From the NCBI GenBank assembly GCA_963575645.1, contig OY754469.1, positions 38,522,753 to 38,586,752 of the forward strand: DNA of 64,000 nt, written 5' to 3'. Below the pieces are notes generated by a model, which made no database searches, was not told the DNA's origin, and worked only from the letters and a program-made list of their open reading frames with translations. This DNA is from Xanthostigma xanthostigma (taxonomy: Eukaryota > Arthropoda > Insecta > Raphidioptera > Raphidiidae). Shown here in pieces: positions 1 through 9,794 of this stretch (within the stretch, counting starts at the first letter, position 1; each line of letters begins with the position of its first letter). Position numbers and translations under genes: made by a program.

Positions 1-329
1 TGTTAGAAATTTGCTCAAAGCTATTAGTTCAAAAACAAATCGGATAGGCTGATAGCTACAATTAATTCCACGACACATGTGTTTCATAGAGAAACAATAC
101 GACGTAAAAACAACGCATGCATGCATTTGTGTATCATTGTTTTACCGAGTCCACTATAATTCTATAAAAAAAGTCCGATACCTCATAATAATGTCAATGT
201 TTAATAGCTAGTCCACAAATCCGGGCGAAGCGGGCCCGGACCGCTAGTATATTATAGATTGTAACAATTAGGTTATTGTAATCCCAAAAGCTGTCAAAGT
301 TACCGCGGTTTACGGTACCTATTGGGCTT
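1..329. other. gene-free stretch with SINE-like tail
   Basis: No coding signal is visible. Around 219-245 there is a 'gggcgaagcgggcccggacc' segment followed by 'gctagtat', the kind of end seen on the short interspersed repeats at 2456, 5338 and 29900. The rest is AT-rich and unassigned. Confidence 0.4.
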
Positions 330-1034
330 GGAGGTTGAGCCGTTTTACGAAGATAATGAAAAAAAGTTGAAATAAAGTTTTTTTAATAGATTTTTTTATG
401 ACAAAATTTTCTGTAAAAAATCCAAAATCATTAGGAGATTTATAAAGTCAAAAATTAAAAAAAACTTTTACATGTAGTCTTATGGAATTTGGAAAATAAA
501 TATATATCAACCTAGCATGCAAACGGTACATTTTAATTTTTTGCAAATAACCAAATAATGTCAGCAGTTCCGAAAACTAACTATGTAAAGCATTGATGTC
601 TTACGTATATTTTAATATTTTTTCCAATTTAATTAGGAGACTTTTAATCAATAAAAAAATTATTAAACCTTAGCACTTTTCGATTATGGATTTTTATTCT
701 TGACAATTTTAGCTGAATTTTCAACTTTTTAATGATTTAATTTTAATTTTTATTACTTATAATTTTTTTTTAATTATTTACTGCAAAAAATATGTAAAAT
801 ACAGATATTTATATTTTATTTTTTCTAACCTAACTTTGTACAAAAAATTGAAAAGTTAGTCCATTCAATAAAATACTGAAATAATTAATATTAAAAAAAA
901 AAATTTATTTATGCCTTTATGACAACAATTTATTGGTATCATCAACTTATAACCTTTTGTAAAAATTTATTATGGAAAAATTCCCATTAAGAATTCGACA
1001 TACTTTTGATTGGGACTGTAACGCATCAACCTTC
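330..1034. mobile_element. piggyBac-like MITE, copy 1 (older)
   Basis: The segment aligns along nearly its whole length with 61263-61934. Its ends are imperfect inverted repeats: GGAGGTTGAGCCGT on the left and a matching CATCAACCTTC on the right. The right flank keeps TTAA (1035-1038), the piggyBac target site; the left TTAA has decayed to GCTT. There is no transposase frame, so it is a non-autonomous derivative. Assignment to piggyBac rests on the TTAA flanks of the better copy and is an inference from target-site type. Confidence 0.65.
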
Positions 1035-1206
1035 TTAAACAAATATTTGTTACAGAAACGTTTTCATAACGATGTGATTTTGTTTCAGGAATCCTGCGAA
1101 CGTGCAGTTTTGATCCTAGCAGCATGCGCTGCCCGACTGGGTGGTCGGCTCTGAGATTTTCTGTGCTCTATACGTCGTAAAACGGTGATGTAGTGTATTT
1201 TTTTAG

Positions 1207-1365
1207 TGTGTAGTGACTTAAATAGTGCGTTAGTGACGTCGACCACGACGGAAGACCCCGATGCCTCGGAACAACCTCGAACTATTGTGCGCGAACACCG
1301 GGTGACCCTTAAATCTATAATAGAGCAGCTGCGAGCGACCAGAGCGGCCAAACGCACCAATAAAT
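1207..1365 (+). other. weak candidate exon of unknown gene
   Basis: A GC-richer island lies between AT-rich DNA. It is preceded by a T-run ending in AG (TTTTTTTAG, 1199-1206) and followed by GTGAGT at 1366, so it has an acceptor-like and a donor-like boundary. One frame is open throughout and reads a polar peptide with TSTTTEDPDASEQPRT and a basic end (ATRAAKRTNK). I recognise no domain. The opposite strand is also open, which lowers the value of the frame. It could equally be a 5' untranslated exon or part of a transposon. Confidence 0.2.
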
Positions 1366-1463
1366 GTGAGTTTTTATTACTTTATCATCTTTATTAGAGT
1401 TGGGTAGTTCCGGAACTATATAGTTCCATGAACTATATGTTTTGTCGGATACGTGTAACGTAT

Positions 1464-1585
1464 CCGATAATATATAGTCTATGTCCATTTTAAATATTGG
1501 TGAAAAACATTTTGAAATCGAATGAGTAGTTTTGGAGATTACCTCCTACATCCAAACTTCACCTCTTTATAATAATAGTATGTAG
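1464..1585 (+). repeat. dispersed repeat, partner at 44088
   Basis: The stretch 'taaatattggtgaaaa' through 'tacctcctacatcc' is shared with 44110-44200 in the same orientation at high similarity. It belongs to an unclassified short interspersed family; no coding potential is seen. Confidence 0.6.
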
Positions 1586-1605
1586 AGATCATATATTATT
1601 TAGCC

Positions 1606-1851
1606 CAGGCCTGGGCAAATGGCGGCCCGCAGTGTAGACTTTTGTCCAGCCCGCGAAGCATTTGAAACATTTTATAAATGATAATTAAGACCGACCTTTT
1701 TGTTATGGCAATGAAAGGACCTTTTTTTTTGCACTCCAAATTTTTGTTGCGGAAATGAAAGGACCCTTTTTTTTGCTCTCCGAATTTTTAGCCCACGGTC
1801 AAATTTTCATCAGCAATGTGGCCCGACGATCAAAAGATTTGCCCGTCCCTG
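1606..1851. mobile_element. hAT-type MITE (CAGGCCTGGGCAAAT ends)
   Basis: The ends are inverted repeats CAGGCCTGGGCAAAT and ATTTGCCCGTCCCTG. The 8-bp flanks ATTTAGCC and ATTTAATC are similar, as expected of a decayed hAT target duplication. A related copy in the opposite orientation is at 57042-57305. At 246 bp it is too short to encode a transposase. Confidence 0.8.
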
Positions 1852-1867
1852 ATTTAATCCATATATC

Positions 1868-2236
1868 TACTTTTATTCTATACTGAGCATAGGAATAAAA
1901 TCGCAATCGAACCATTAAGGTGCAAACATATACTTCTGTCTTTTTTTACGCCGTAAGCACTGGCGTATCCGCAGGAGGGCAAAACAAGCACGGGCAACCC
2001 GGCTTAAGAAATTTCTAATTTGCTCTCTCTTGAGACAAAAGCTGGGTACGCCCATGTTAACGTCATAGAAAAAGACAAAGTTTTTGAAACAGAGATACTT
2101 TATTGAAATTGAATGCAAGTACATCAACCAATCATATCATCGGTGAAATCAGGGAATTACATCGAAGAAACAGACGCAGATATATTTTCGATACGCTTTG
2201 TTGCCTTCGCTCACCGCACATTGAGTAGATAGACAA
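1868..2236 (+). repeat. dispersed repeat family A, copy 1
   Basis: This roughly 370-bp segment occurs four times: here, at 22896-23282 (same strand), and inverted at 40440-40822 and 50213-50605. Shared landmarks are 'actgagcataggaataaaat', 'cactggcgtatc' and 'cccatgttaacgtcatagaa'. No inverted ends, long frame or tRNA-like head are obvious, so the class is unknown. Confidence 0.75.
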
Positions 2237-2275
2237 TGATGAAGGTGCGAGCTCGTAGATTGGATTAAACATTAT

Positions 2276-2443
2276 TGTATAGGAAATAAAAGAAAAAATT
2301 TCGTATAGAGCAAATCAAAAAACTATTAATTTAATTAATTTATAACGATTTATAACTGACCTAGGTCGAAACGATCGTTATAAATTAATTAAATTAATAA
2401 TTTTTGGATTTGGTCTACGAAATTTTTTCTTTTATTTCCTACA
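2276..2443. mobile_element. foldback MITE (near-complete palindrome)
   Basis: Two arms of about 75 bp are inverted copies of each other around a roughly 20-bp centre holding 'gacctaggtcgaa'. The outer arm sequence AGGAAATAAAAGAAAAAATT reappears inverted at 2414-2438. The transcript would form a long hairpin. There is no coding capacity. Confidence 0.8.
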
Positions 2444-2455
2444 ATATTAAATATA

Positions 2456-2708
2456 GCGGTCCCGTCCGGTTTCACCCGGGTGTAAAAGAACGAATGGGGA
2501 AGGAAGTAACATGTGTACACACATTCATCTTAGTTTACCGAGATGAATGTTGTGTCCAAATTTCATGATGATCGGAGTTACCGTTCAAAAGTTTTTGTCG
2601 ATAAAAAGCAGTATTTAAACTTTTTCTAACTAAAATTAATTAAATAAAATTAAAATAAATTTAAATGTAAGCCTTAGAAGAAAGCAATGTAAAAAATAAA
2701 AATATATT
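2456..2708 (-). repeat. SINE-like body ending in cccgggtgaaaccgg motif
   Basis: Read on the minus strand, this follows the tRNA-like block at 2709-2781 and ends with an ACCCGGGTGAAACCGG-type tail at 2456-2485. The same tail is at 5338, 27172 and 29890. The part 'acttttgaacggtaactccg' plus 'catgaaatttgg' is shared with 29440-29475. A tRNA head plus a common tail suggests a SINE, though other copies lack the head here, so it could be a composite. Confidence 0.55.
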
Positions 2709-2781
2709 CGCCCAACGTGGGGCTCGAACTTACGACCCTGATATTGACAGTCGCATGCTTTACCGATTGATCCACCTGAGG
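2709..2781 (-). pseudogene. tRNA-Lys-like pseudogene or SINE head
   Basis: The block is exactly 73 nt, the length of a tRNA body. On the minus strand its 3' half reads CAGGGTCGTAAGTTCGAGCC and then CCACGTTGGGCG, which matches animal tRNA-Lys(CTT) almost base for base from memory. A box A-like GATCAATCGGTAAAGC is also present. The anticodon loop is CTGTCAA, so the position expected to be CTT reads GTC, and the anticodon and acceptor stems no longer pair well. It is therefore not a working tRNA gene; it is a tRNA pseudogene or the promoter head of a SINE. Confidence 0.7.
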
Positions 2782-3819
2782 TTGTGTTCTCACATCGCTA
2801 ATATGAGTATATCTAGTTAGTGCATTTCACATGAATAGAAGCTTATTTTTGAGATACATTTTGCAACATTTTTCATTAAAGCTCCGCTCCTAATGGTCGT
2901 AGCGAAATATTATATAGCCTATAGCCTTCCTCGATAAATGGGCTATCCAACAAAAAACATTGTTTTCAATTTGAACCAGTAGTTCCTGCGATTAGCAAAC
3001 AAACTCTTCAGTTTTATATATTAGTATAGATATGATTTAACCTTACATTTCTAATTGGCATTTGATACTATGTTTAGTAAATGCCGGCGGACGTTCTTTT
3101 AGCGTTGATATTGTACCGGAGGAATTACCTTAAGAACATCCCTACGAGCTCGACTATTCTAAAACTCTGTGTATGTATGATGATTACTGTTGAGAAATTA
3201 CGTTTAATAACATACGACTTGATAGACGGTACGTATGTATGTAGGTATCTATTTTACCAAAATCATAATTCACATTTCCGGCCGTCGCGGTGTAGTTTTT
3301 CCGTTCCGGTGTATAGTTTCCGTGACCCATAACGTGCCATCGTCATATTACCTGCAAGTCGTTACAGATATAATATAATATTATGTACAGCTTAATCAAT
3401 TCAACATTTCATGTCAAACTGCTAATGTGTTTAACATCGTTATCCAGTTTAATAAGTGTCACTTTTGGACACTGGTGCGTTTGTTAGACAAAAGTGTAAC
3501 CATGGTTTGTATACGTAACGTACACTTTTCAGTGTAAATTTCACAAAGTCGTCTACACCACACTGATATACCAAACACAGCTGTTATCGCAGAGAACCTG
3601 ATTTGACAATGACTTTAGAATTTATAGATTATGATTGCAGTAAAATTTAGATAAAATAAAAACCTTTATTTTAATTTATTTATTAACTTCCCAGTACCAT
3701 TGTCCGAAAATACAATTTTTGAACATTTTATTTATGTTTCAAGGTCGCTACAATATATTTACACTATTTTTGAAAATAAGTACCCATATGTGTGCATGTA
3801 TGTATGTACGTACGTACCT
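2782..3819. other. gene-free stretch with interspersed repeat tail
   Basis: Around 2862-3031 there is a familiar insect repeat tail containing 'gatgaatgggctat'-type text ('cctcgataaatgggctatcc') and 'aacaaactcttcag' before 'tatattagtatagat'. Near 3455-3590 a segment rich in 'acacttttcagtgtaaattt' resembles parts of 42900-43130. An open frame at 3081 looks like chance; no gene is supported. Confidence 0.45.
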
Positions 3820-4190
3820 GATCATTTTACCATTCCAACCCACAAGTGGGGAATGGTACTAGTTTAGGTCAAAAAACACTTTTCAAAAATTTTACAATAT
3901 CTTTCCGTTTTGAGGTCCCCCGAATCTAAAAAACATATTTTTGAATAAAACTCTGTGCGTCTGTTAGTCTGTCTGTGAACACGATACAGGTCAAACGGAT
4001 AAGCGGATTGAAACCAAATTTTGGGAGGATGTTTGGTATGCAAATATGAAGAGCCCTATTGTTTTTGGGGAAAATCGGTGCATGCACAGAAGATATATAT
4101 GCTATAACGGTGTTTTTTATATAATAATGGTATACTTTTCATAACGGCTTATTATTCTATTTATTTTTTCAAGAAAGTTTCGTTAAAAAT
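3820..4190 (+). repeat. dispersed repeat family B, copy 1
   Basis: The repeat starts with 'ccattccaacccacaagtgg' and includes 'gtgaacacgatacaggtcaa' and 'ttggtatgcaaatatgaaga'. It matches 35840-36185 and 48600-48845 in reverse and a short piece at 24765-24815. The 35.8-kb copy sits inside an element with 23-bp terminal inverted repeats, so this family may be a DNA transposon. Confidence 0.7.
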
Positions 4191-4311
4191 GTTTTTTCTT
4201 CAAACAACGTTTTTCTACGCATTTCGATCAAAATTTAGCTTTAAAAGCGATCTTTTTCTATGTAGAACAATCATTTGTTTTTATGTGAGTGCAATCTAAC
4301 GTTCTATAGAT

Positions 4312-4973
4312 CAGCGGTGGGCAACCTTTTGGCAATCAAGGGCCACATAGTGGCAAATTGAAATAAAGGCGGGCCGCACTTGTTGATAATTTTAATAGGT
4401 AATAGGTATTTGTGATATTAAAAATTCGAAAACATTTAATTTGAATTTTATTAAAAATTTAACGGACAACTTCAAAGTAGAACTGTTCTTTTACAAAAAT
4501 TAGTGTGACGTTTGAGATTGTATTTGAGTGGCTATTTGTTGTGTGTTAGCTTCCAGGTTTGTAGTTGCAATTCGTAGAATAGCTCTCAAATGCTCATCTG
4601 TGAGACGAGAAGCATATTTATTTTCTCTGTAATTGAGAGTCTAAAAGGTTTGTTCGCATAAGTAAGTACTACCAAAAATTGTAATTAATTGCAGAGCAAA
4701 ACTTTTCAATTCGTCAAATTTAGATGGCAAACTGACATAAAATTTAACAAGATCTTTGATTTCAAAGAAAGAGTTCTTGAGAGTATCATTAGATTGGAGA
4801 TCAATCACGTTTATTTGTGAATGACTAAGTACATCCTCAATATCATAAGAAAAAGGATTTGTGAAAATTAATTTAATTATTTGTTTATGTAGGTAGGTAT
4901 ATAAGACTTTTCTTTATAAAACAGTCAGGGGCCGCAAGATATAGGCTCGCGGGCCGCGGGTTGCCGAACCCTG
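4312..4973 (-). mobile_element. hAT transposon remnant
   Basis: The ends CAGCGGTGGGCAACC and GGTTGCCGAACCCTG are hAT-type inverted repeats. Both flanks contain a gttcta-gat sequence, consistent with a decayed 8-bp duplication. The interior holds a minus-strand relic of the transposase C-terminus (4500-4893), so this copy derives directly from an autonomous element by internal deletion. Confidence 0.85.
4500..4893 (-). pseudogene. hAT transposase C-terminal domain relic
   Basis: Translating the minus strand gives about 130 residues. Segments include TNPFSYDIEDV, IDLQSNDTLKNSFFEIKDLV, LPSKFDELKSFALQLITIFG, then TYLCEQTF, a TAG stop, TLNYRENKYASRLTDEHLRA. This is the dimerisation region of GTF2IRD2/SPIN-like hAT transposases, where the family normally reads CEQTFSxMNxxKSKxRSRLTDEHL; the stop replaces the Ser codon. 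The frame ends at a natural TAA (4500-4502) after QSQTSH. The zinc finger and the catalytic RNase H-like core are absent, so it cannot be active. The family assignment is from motif recognition and is firm; the exact subfamily is not. Confidence 0.85.
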
Positions 4974-5111
4974 GTTCTAGATGACAGAGAGTTTGAATAC
5001 AACACCAGACTGCTCCTGATGTATGGAAACTGTAATTATATGATCACAATCTAAGGTCATTGTCAAATCAAATTTTTTGACAAACTTTTGTCTAGTCGAA
5101 ATGTGTAATGT

Positions 5112-5137
5112 CAGAGAGAGAGAGAGAGAGAGAGAGA
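5112..5137. repeat. (AG)n microsatellite
   Basis: A run of about 13 AG units. Confidence 0.95.
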
Positions 5138-5337
5138 TTGTAGATTATAGACGCTGACTGTAATGCCCGACTATATTAATCGTATACACACACAAATATA
5201 GGTATCATTGCATGTTCGTAATTATTGCTAATATGTCGCTTGTATTATTATTATTGTAGGTAATTATTTTTTACGCTCCTTAGTTTTGCTACTTAGATAA
5301 GAATAATTGAACTCATATATCATTTTCATATATTACT

Positions 5338-5435
5338 AGCGATCCCGCCCGGTTTCACCCGGGTGCAAAAGAACGAATGGGGGGAGGGACATGAGTACGC
5401 GCGTTCATCTTAGTTTACCTATTGGCATGTATTTA
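5338..5435 (-). repeat. SINE-like tail fragment
   Basis: The sequence 'gatcccgcccggtttcaccc' followed by 'gggtgcaaaagaacgaatgg' and 'gttcatcttagtttacc' matches the tail region at 2456-2550. Only the end of the repeat is present; the flanking THAP-type element begins just downstream. Confidence 0.6.
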
Positions 5436-5476
5436 AGTACAATCTAATGTTCTACACAACGTCGTTAGACTTATAC

Positions 5477-6035
5477 CCTAGGAAAGTATCTTTGACACGC
5501 GACCTTCCCACCATCTCGTGTTTGATTTTCAAAAGTTGTTCACCTAAAAATTATACCAAACACATGAAAACCAGCGTAATAAAAACATATTTACGCAAAA
5601 TGTTAGTAAAAAAACTACATAAATGATATACATGATATAAATAATATTATAAATGATATACATTTTTAATTTCTAAATTTTTTAAATCTTATTTTTGTTA
5701 ACAAAATAACAAATATGATATTTTTCATGTATTTAATAATGATTACAGACGTAAAATAAAATGTAATTATCCTTGACGACGTACTTCTGCAGTCCATTTT
5801 TTTCCTCTCTAATTCATAAGAAAATCCAGGAAACGGCGGAATTGTAATTCTGGATGTTTAGTTGGTGTATCTTTACAATCAACAATACAGCACTTCTGAT
5901 TTGATTTTATTCGACAATTAATCCTTATTAAAATGCACATATAACATATGACACTAAGGTTTTGACTGAACCAAATTTAAAAAAAAAACACAAGAGGGCG
6001 CAAAAGTCGCCTGTCAAAAGATACTTTCCTAGAAT
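5477..6035 (-). mobile_element. THAP-bearing DNA transposon remnant, copy 1
   Basis: The left end CTAGGAAAGTATCTTTGACA and the inverse of the right end (TGTCAAAAGATACTTTCCTAG region at 6012-6032) are inverted repeats. The interior on the minus strand encodes a damaged THAP-type zinc finger start (5783-5920). THAP domains are the DNA-binding part of P-element-like transposases. A second copy is at 20183-20520. A local duplication of 'ataaatgatatacat' occurs at 5618-5660. Confidence 0.65.
5783..5920 (-). pseudogene. THAP zinc-finger exon relic, damaged
   Basis: The minus strand reads KCCIVDCKDTPTKHPELQF and later YELERKKWTAEVRRQ. Compared with 20230-20392 it has lost about 14 nt near the start codon and has a one-base loss in the FHRF region and a one-base gain in an A-run further on, so it is out of frame in places. 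The paired Cys, the central aromatic and the conserved Trp of the THAP fold are visible; the distal Cys and His are not encoded here and would lie on a missing downstream exon. Confidence 0.6.
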
Positions 6036-6614
6036 ATTTAATTTCAAGTACGTTTGATGATATTAAATCATAATGATCTTGCCGGCCAGATAAAATCATC
6101 ACCTTGTAAGGCACGAAATGTTTGGCGAACGTAACTTTCATTTTGGTAATAAATCCTGCCAAAATTAAGTAAAAATAAGTGTTACAATATGTCTGCCATT
6201 ATTCCATATCTTAGTAACCGTGGGCCGCGGCAGTATGTCAAAAATATGACATCCTTATTTAGAACCCAGACTGTACAATAAACATGTCCGACGACCGTAA
6301 TGTTATATGAACTATTGAAAAACGCTTTTGTTTCATAGTTTTGTTTTTTTGTTACGTGACCGACGTTTCCTTCGTGATTAACATGTCACTGTAAACATTT
6401 TTATTTTCGACTGGTGGACATAAAGCACCCCAAAACAAGCGAGAGAGACGTTTTTTAACCGCAGCTATCTTGATCTTTTTTCTACGATATTTATGAGTTT
6501 TGAATGAATCGTATAGTAAACATATTATAATAGTCATTGTACGTATATGAGATTTCATAAACGAAATAGAATACATGCTACGTGATTGTTTTAGAATTAC
6601 GTATAAATAAATAG
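6036..6614. other. gene-free stretch
   Basis: Two short minus-strand open frames (5977-6162 and 6352-6618) show no recognisable domain and no consistent codon bias. Nothing else can be supported. Confidence 0.5.
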
Positions 6615-7625
6615 ACAAAAAAAATTAAAAACAAGTTTTTATTAGTTGTTAATAAAAATGAACTAAAAAGTTAAAAATAATTTTATAAAACGACTTATTT
6701 CTAATCGGAATAAAATTGTTTCTAACTTTTTAGTTCATTTTTAGTTTTTAGTACCTACGTTTTTATTAACAACTAATAAAAGCTCGTTTTTAATTTTTTT
6801 ACTTACCACAGTCTCAGGTTTTCATATAAAAGTGTGGTACACAGTCTTTTTGTTCCATCTTGTTAGTAAAATGTAACACGCTTTTATTTGAAAACTTGAG
6901 ACTGTGATAAGTACGTATAAAACGACTTATTTCTAATCGGAATAAAATTGTTTCTAACTTTTTAGTTCATTTTTAGTTTTTAGTACCTACGTTTTTATTA
7001 ACAACTAATAAAAGCTCGTTTTTAATTTTTTTACTTACCACAGTCTCAGGTTTTCATATAAAAGTGTGGTACACAGTCTTTTTGTTCCATCTTGTTAGTA
7101 AAATGTAACACGCTTTTATTTGAAAACTTGAGACTGTGATAAGTACGTATAAAACGACTTATTTCTAATCGGAATAAAATTGTTTCTAACTTTTTAGTTC
7201 ATTTTTAGTTTTTAGTACGTTTTTATTAACAACTAATAAAAGCTCGTTTTTAATTTTTTTACTTACCACAGTCTCAGGTTTTCATATAAAAGTGTGGTAC
7301 ACAGTCTTTTTGTTCCATCTTGTTAGTAAAATGTAACACGCTTTTATTTGAAAACTTGAGACTGTGCTAAGTACGTATAAAACAACTTATTTCTAATCGG
7401 AATAAAGTTATTTTTAACTTTTGAGTTCATTTTTATTAACAAAGAATACACGCTTAATTAAAATTTTTTTTTCGTTCATTTATTTTTAAGATTTGCAACC
7501 GGACGAAAGCCAGAACGGTCAGTTATTATAATATTGTATTGTCATCGGAACTACTACGTATATGCAAAATTTCAGCTCAATCGGATAACCGGAACTGGGC
7601 CAAATTTAACTTGCTAAAGTTACTG
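6615..7625. repeat. expanded lepidopteran-type interspersed repeat
   Basis: The left end has 'aaattaaaaacaagttttta' and the right part holds 'ggacgaaagccagaacggtc' and 'cagctcaatcggataacc'. The same two ends bracket a much shorter copy at 46606-47127, and the right part alone is at 62930-63057. This copy is longer because its inner unit is tandemly repeated (6687-7382). No coding sequence is present. Confidence 0.7.
6687..7382. repeat. tandem array, ~232-bp unit, three copies
   Basis: The landmark 'aaaacgacttatttctaatc' recurs at 6687, 6919 and 7151, and as 'aaaacaacttatttc' at 7379, giving periods of 232, 232 and 228 bp; the last spacing reflects loss of CTAC in 'tagtacctacg'. Units are almost identical. 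Each unit contains the inverted pair 'ttttcatataaaagtgtggt' and 'gtaacacgcttttatttgaa'. Confidence 0.9.
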
Positions 7626-7889
7626 AATTTATCACGTACCGCAATCAATTGTACCCATGTGCTAGAGAAAAAATACATTTTAAGAAAAATGTAAATTTAT
7701 ATCAATACTGAAAAAAAACGTGCAAAATTACGGTTTAGTGGAATCTATTTAAAAGGCGTGCACTTGGAATATTTGGAAACACTTTTTTTCCGCCTAATTA
7801 GATGACAGATAGTTGACTTCGCCGACGAATATATCCTGGTTAGATAAAACAATACTCAGCGCACCTTCTTTATGAATTATTATTACAGG

Positions 7890-8052
7890 AAATTTGTTCA
7901 TTCTTATTAAGATCTACAAATATTCTCACGTCGCCTGGAAATGTTTATGGCTCTGCCGACGCTATTTTTAAAGCTAACGAGTTCGGGTGAACGCCGAATG
8001 AAAGACCAAGACCTACACTACGAACCGTTCGGGCGAAAAATTGAGTTTTTCC
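7890..8052 (+). repeat. dispersed repeat family C, copy 1
   Basis: The core 'ccgacgctatttttaaagct' and 'gagttcgggtgaacgcc' is shared with 35455-35625 and with both arms of the hairpin at 51121-51544. Short inverted pieces 'tcgcctg' and 'cgggcga' lie near the two ends. The segment 'gggttcgggtgaacgcc' faintly resembles a box B, but a SINE origin is not established. Confidence 0.6.
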
Positions 8053-8135
8053 CTGGAAGAATTTACAACTTCATAATTATTGATGTATCATAATTAAACA
8101 AGATTTTTGAAGAACTCTCTAATAGACTACTTATT

Positions 8136-8386
8136 CAGGGATGGTGAACCGTTTTTTTCAAGAGTCTTTAATGTAGCCATGACGTGCTAACAAGCAGCCA
8201 AAAAAATCGTTGTCAAAAAAAATGAATCAAACATAGATGAAAAGAAAATAATTTCGATAATACATTTGTTATTTGGTGATCGTCAATGTTTTCGACATCT
8301 TGCATATTTTTATTATTTCAATTTTGCACCTCAATCAATGCCGTGCCAACAATAATTTGTCGCGTGCCATAGGTTCGCCACCCCTG
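8136..8386. mobile_element. hAT-type MITE (CAGGGATGGTGAACC ends)
   Basis: Ends CAGGGATGGTGAACC and GGTTCGCCACCCCTG are inverted repeats. The right flank GACTATTG matches the left flank GACTACTTATT allowing a small insertion. It is the same family as 23494-23808, which has a perfect target duplication. Shared interior text includes 'taatgtagccatgacgt' and 'gccgtgccaacaataat'. Confidence 0.8.
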
Positions 8387-8534
8387 GACTATTGAATTTT
8401 TGGTATCCCTACAGTCAAACCTGAGTAAGTGAAGATTGGATAAGCGAGAAAACTCTCTAAGCGAGAGTAATTACCAGGTACCGTCTTTGTAACCCTCAAA
8501 AGCCTTTATAGGTGAGCAACAGAAACCTCTTTAA

Positions 8535-9157
8535 AGGCCCCTTCACACGATGCTGAATTTGGAGCTCGTTTGCTTGCTTGAAGTCTTGCAGGCTGCCATG
8601 AATGGTATCCTACTTGGTGGTTGGTAGGGAGCGCTGCTAGTTTCACTTCACACGCAGCTTGCTTGTTTGCTCGCTGTTTTGCTAGATTGACACTTAACAG
8701 TTATATTTAAAATTTAAATATGGATGTAATGGTTATGCAAGAAATAAATCGTCATAGACGAATTGCTACTGTGACTTTAATAATGATTGAAAAGCTTCGG
8801 GAGAGAAGAGAAAAATCAAAGCGAAAACTTATTTCTTGTCGAGTCCATTTACATTTTGATTTTACAACTTTTGGCCCAATCGCTGTTCACTTAAAACTTT
8901 TTTCAAACAACACCATAATTAATCAATGTCAAACGATATCACGTGATAAAATACGACTCCATAATTGGTCAAATTCTCAAACTAGCCGGCAGTGCTGCAT
9001 GAAAAATAGCACTTAACCTATCACTTAAATGTAGCAAGATAACAAGCCGCGGACCAATCAGTGACGTCACAATTCAATAGCGTAGCGTGCAAAGCTGCCT
9101 GCAAGACATCAAGCAAGCTAGCGAGCGCAGGAAATCCAGCATCGTGTGAAGGGGCCT
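8535..9157. mobile_element. PIF/Harbinger-like element with TAA duplications
   Basis: The left end AGGCCCCTTCACACGATG and the exact inverse at 9140-9157 are terminal inverted repeats, flanked on both sides by TAA (8532-8534 and 9158-9160), the TWA-type target of PIF/Harbinger elements. A 98-residue plus-strand frame (8720-9016) starts MDVMVMQEINRHRRIATVTL followed by a charged EKLRERREKSKRK stretch, reminiscent of the N-terminus of Harbinger nucleases, but it lacks any catalytic region. A TGACGTCA motif lies at 9062. Confidence 0.75.
8720..9016 (+). pseudogene. possible Harbinger nuclease N-terminal relic
   Basis: A frame of 98 codons lies wholly inside the TIR-bounded element 8535-9157. It opens with a Leu/Ile-rich helix followed by alternating Glu, Arg and Lys (IEKLRERREKSKRKL), similar in style to the start of Harbinger nucleases, then degrades into non-conserved sequence. 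The D-D-E catalytic residues and the FWR-type motif are not present. It may simply be a chance frame; the link to Harbinger comes mainly from the surrounding TIR and TAA flanks. Confidence 0.3.
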
Positions 9158-9250
9158 TAAGAGAAAGACGTTTTTCACCAATGGACTACTACTTGCCTGC
9201 ACCTCTATAAACGATAGTCAAACGTATTCATAGTTCCACGAAGTCATAAG

Positions 9251-9794
9251 TAGTGATGTGCCGGATATCCGTATCCGTATCCGCGGATATCCGAGGGAGA
9301 TGAAAGATCCGTGTCCGTATCCGTTAGTTTTTGGCGGATCTTTTACCTTATTAATTTTCAATTCATAGATGAAATTTTATATAGGTATATAGGTGATTAG
9401 GTAATAATGAAAACCTGTTAAATTCCATTCAGATTATTTTTTATTTTTTTAAATCGTATTTGGCACCTTTATATTGCAAACATTTATCGTAGTGTGTACC
9501 ATACCTAATAGTAGGTATATAACTCAAACGTACTAAATCAACTATCTTTATAATGAGATATTGCACAACGATCTTTGGAAAGAGACAATCTGTTATGAGA
9601 GTTAACTCTTAAAGAGGTCAATAATTTTTTCCCACAACAGATAGTCTCTTTCCAAAGGTCGATGTGCAATATTTACCGCCGCGTACTCTAAGAAAGTTAA
9701 GATCCGTATCCGTATCCGCGGATCTTGAAACCAAAAATCCGTATTCAGATCCGTATCCGCGGAGATACATTTTTAAAGATCCGGCACATCACTA
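9251..9794. mobile_element. hAT element, perfect 8-bp TSD GTCATAAG
   Basis: Terminal repeats TAGTGATGTGCCGGAT and ATCCGGCACATCACTA bound a 544-bp element. GTCATAAG lies immediately outside both ends (9243-9250 and 9795-9802). Sub-terminal 'gatccgtatccg' and 'ccgtatccgcgga' repeats occur at both ends, as transposase-binding sites often do. An inner pair 'acaatctgttatgaga' region and 'cccacaacagatag' forms another inverted repeat (9565-9660). No transposase frame remains. Confidence 0.9.
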
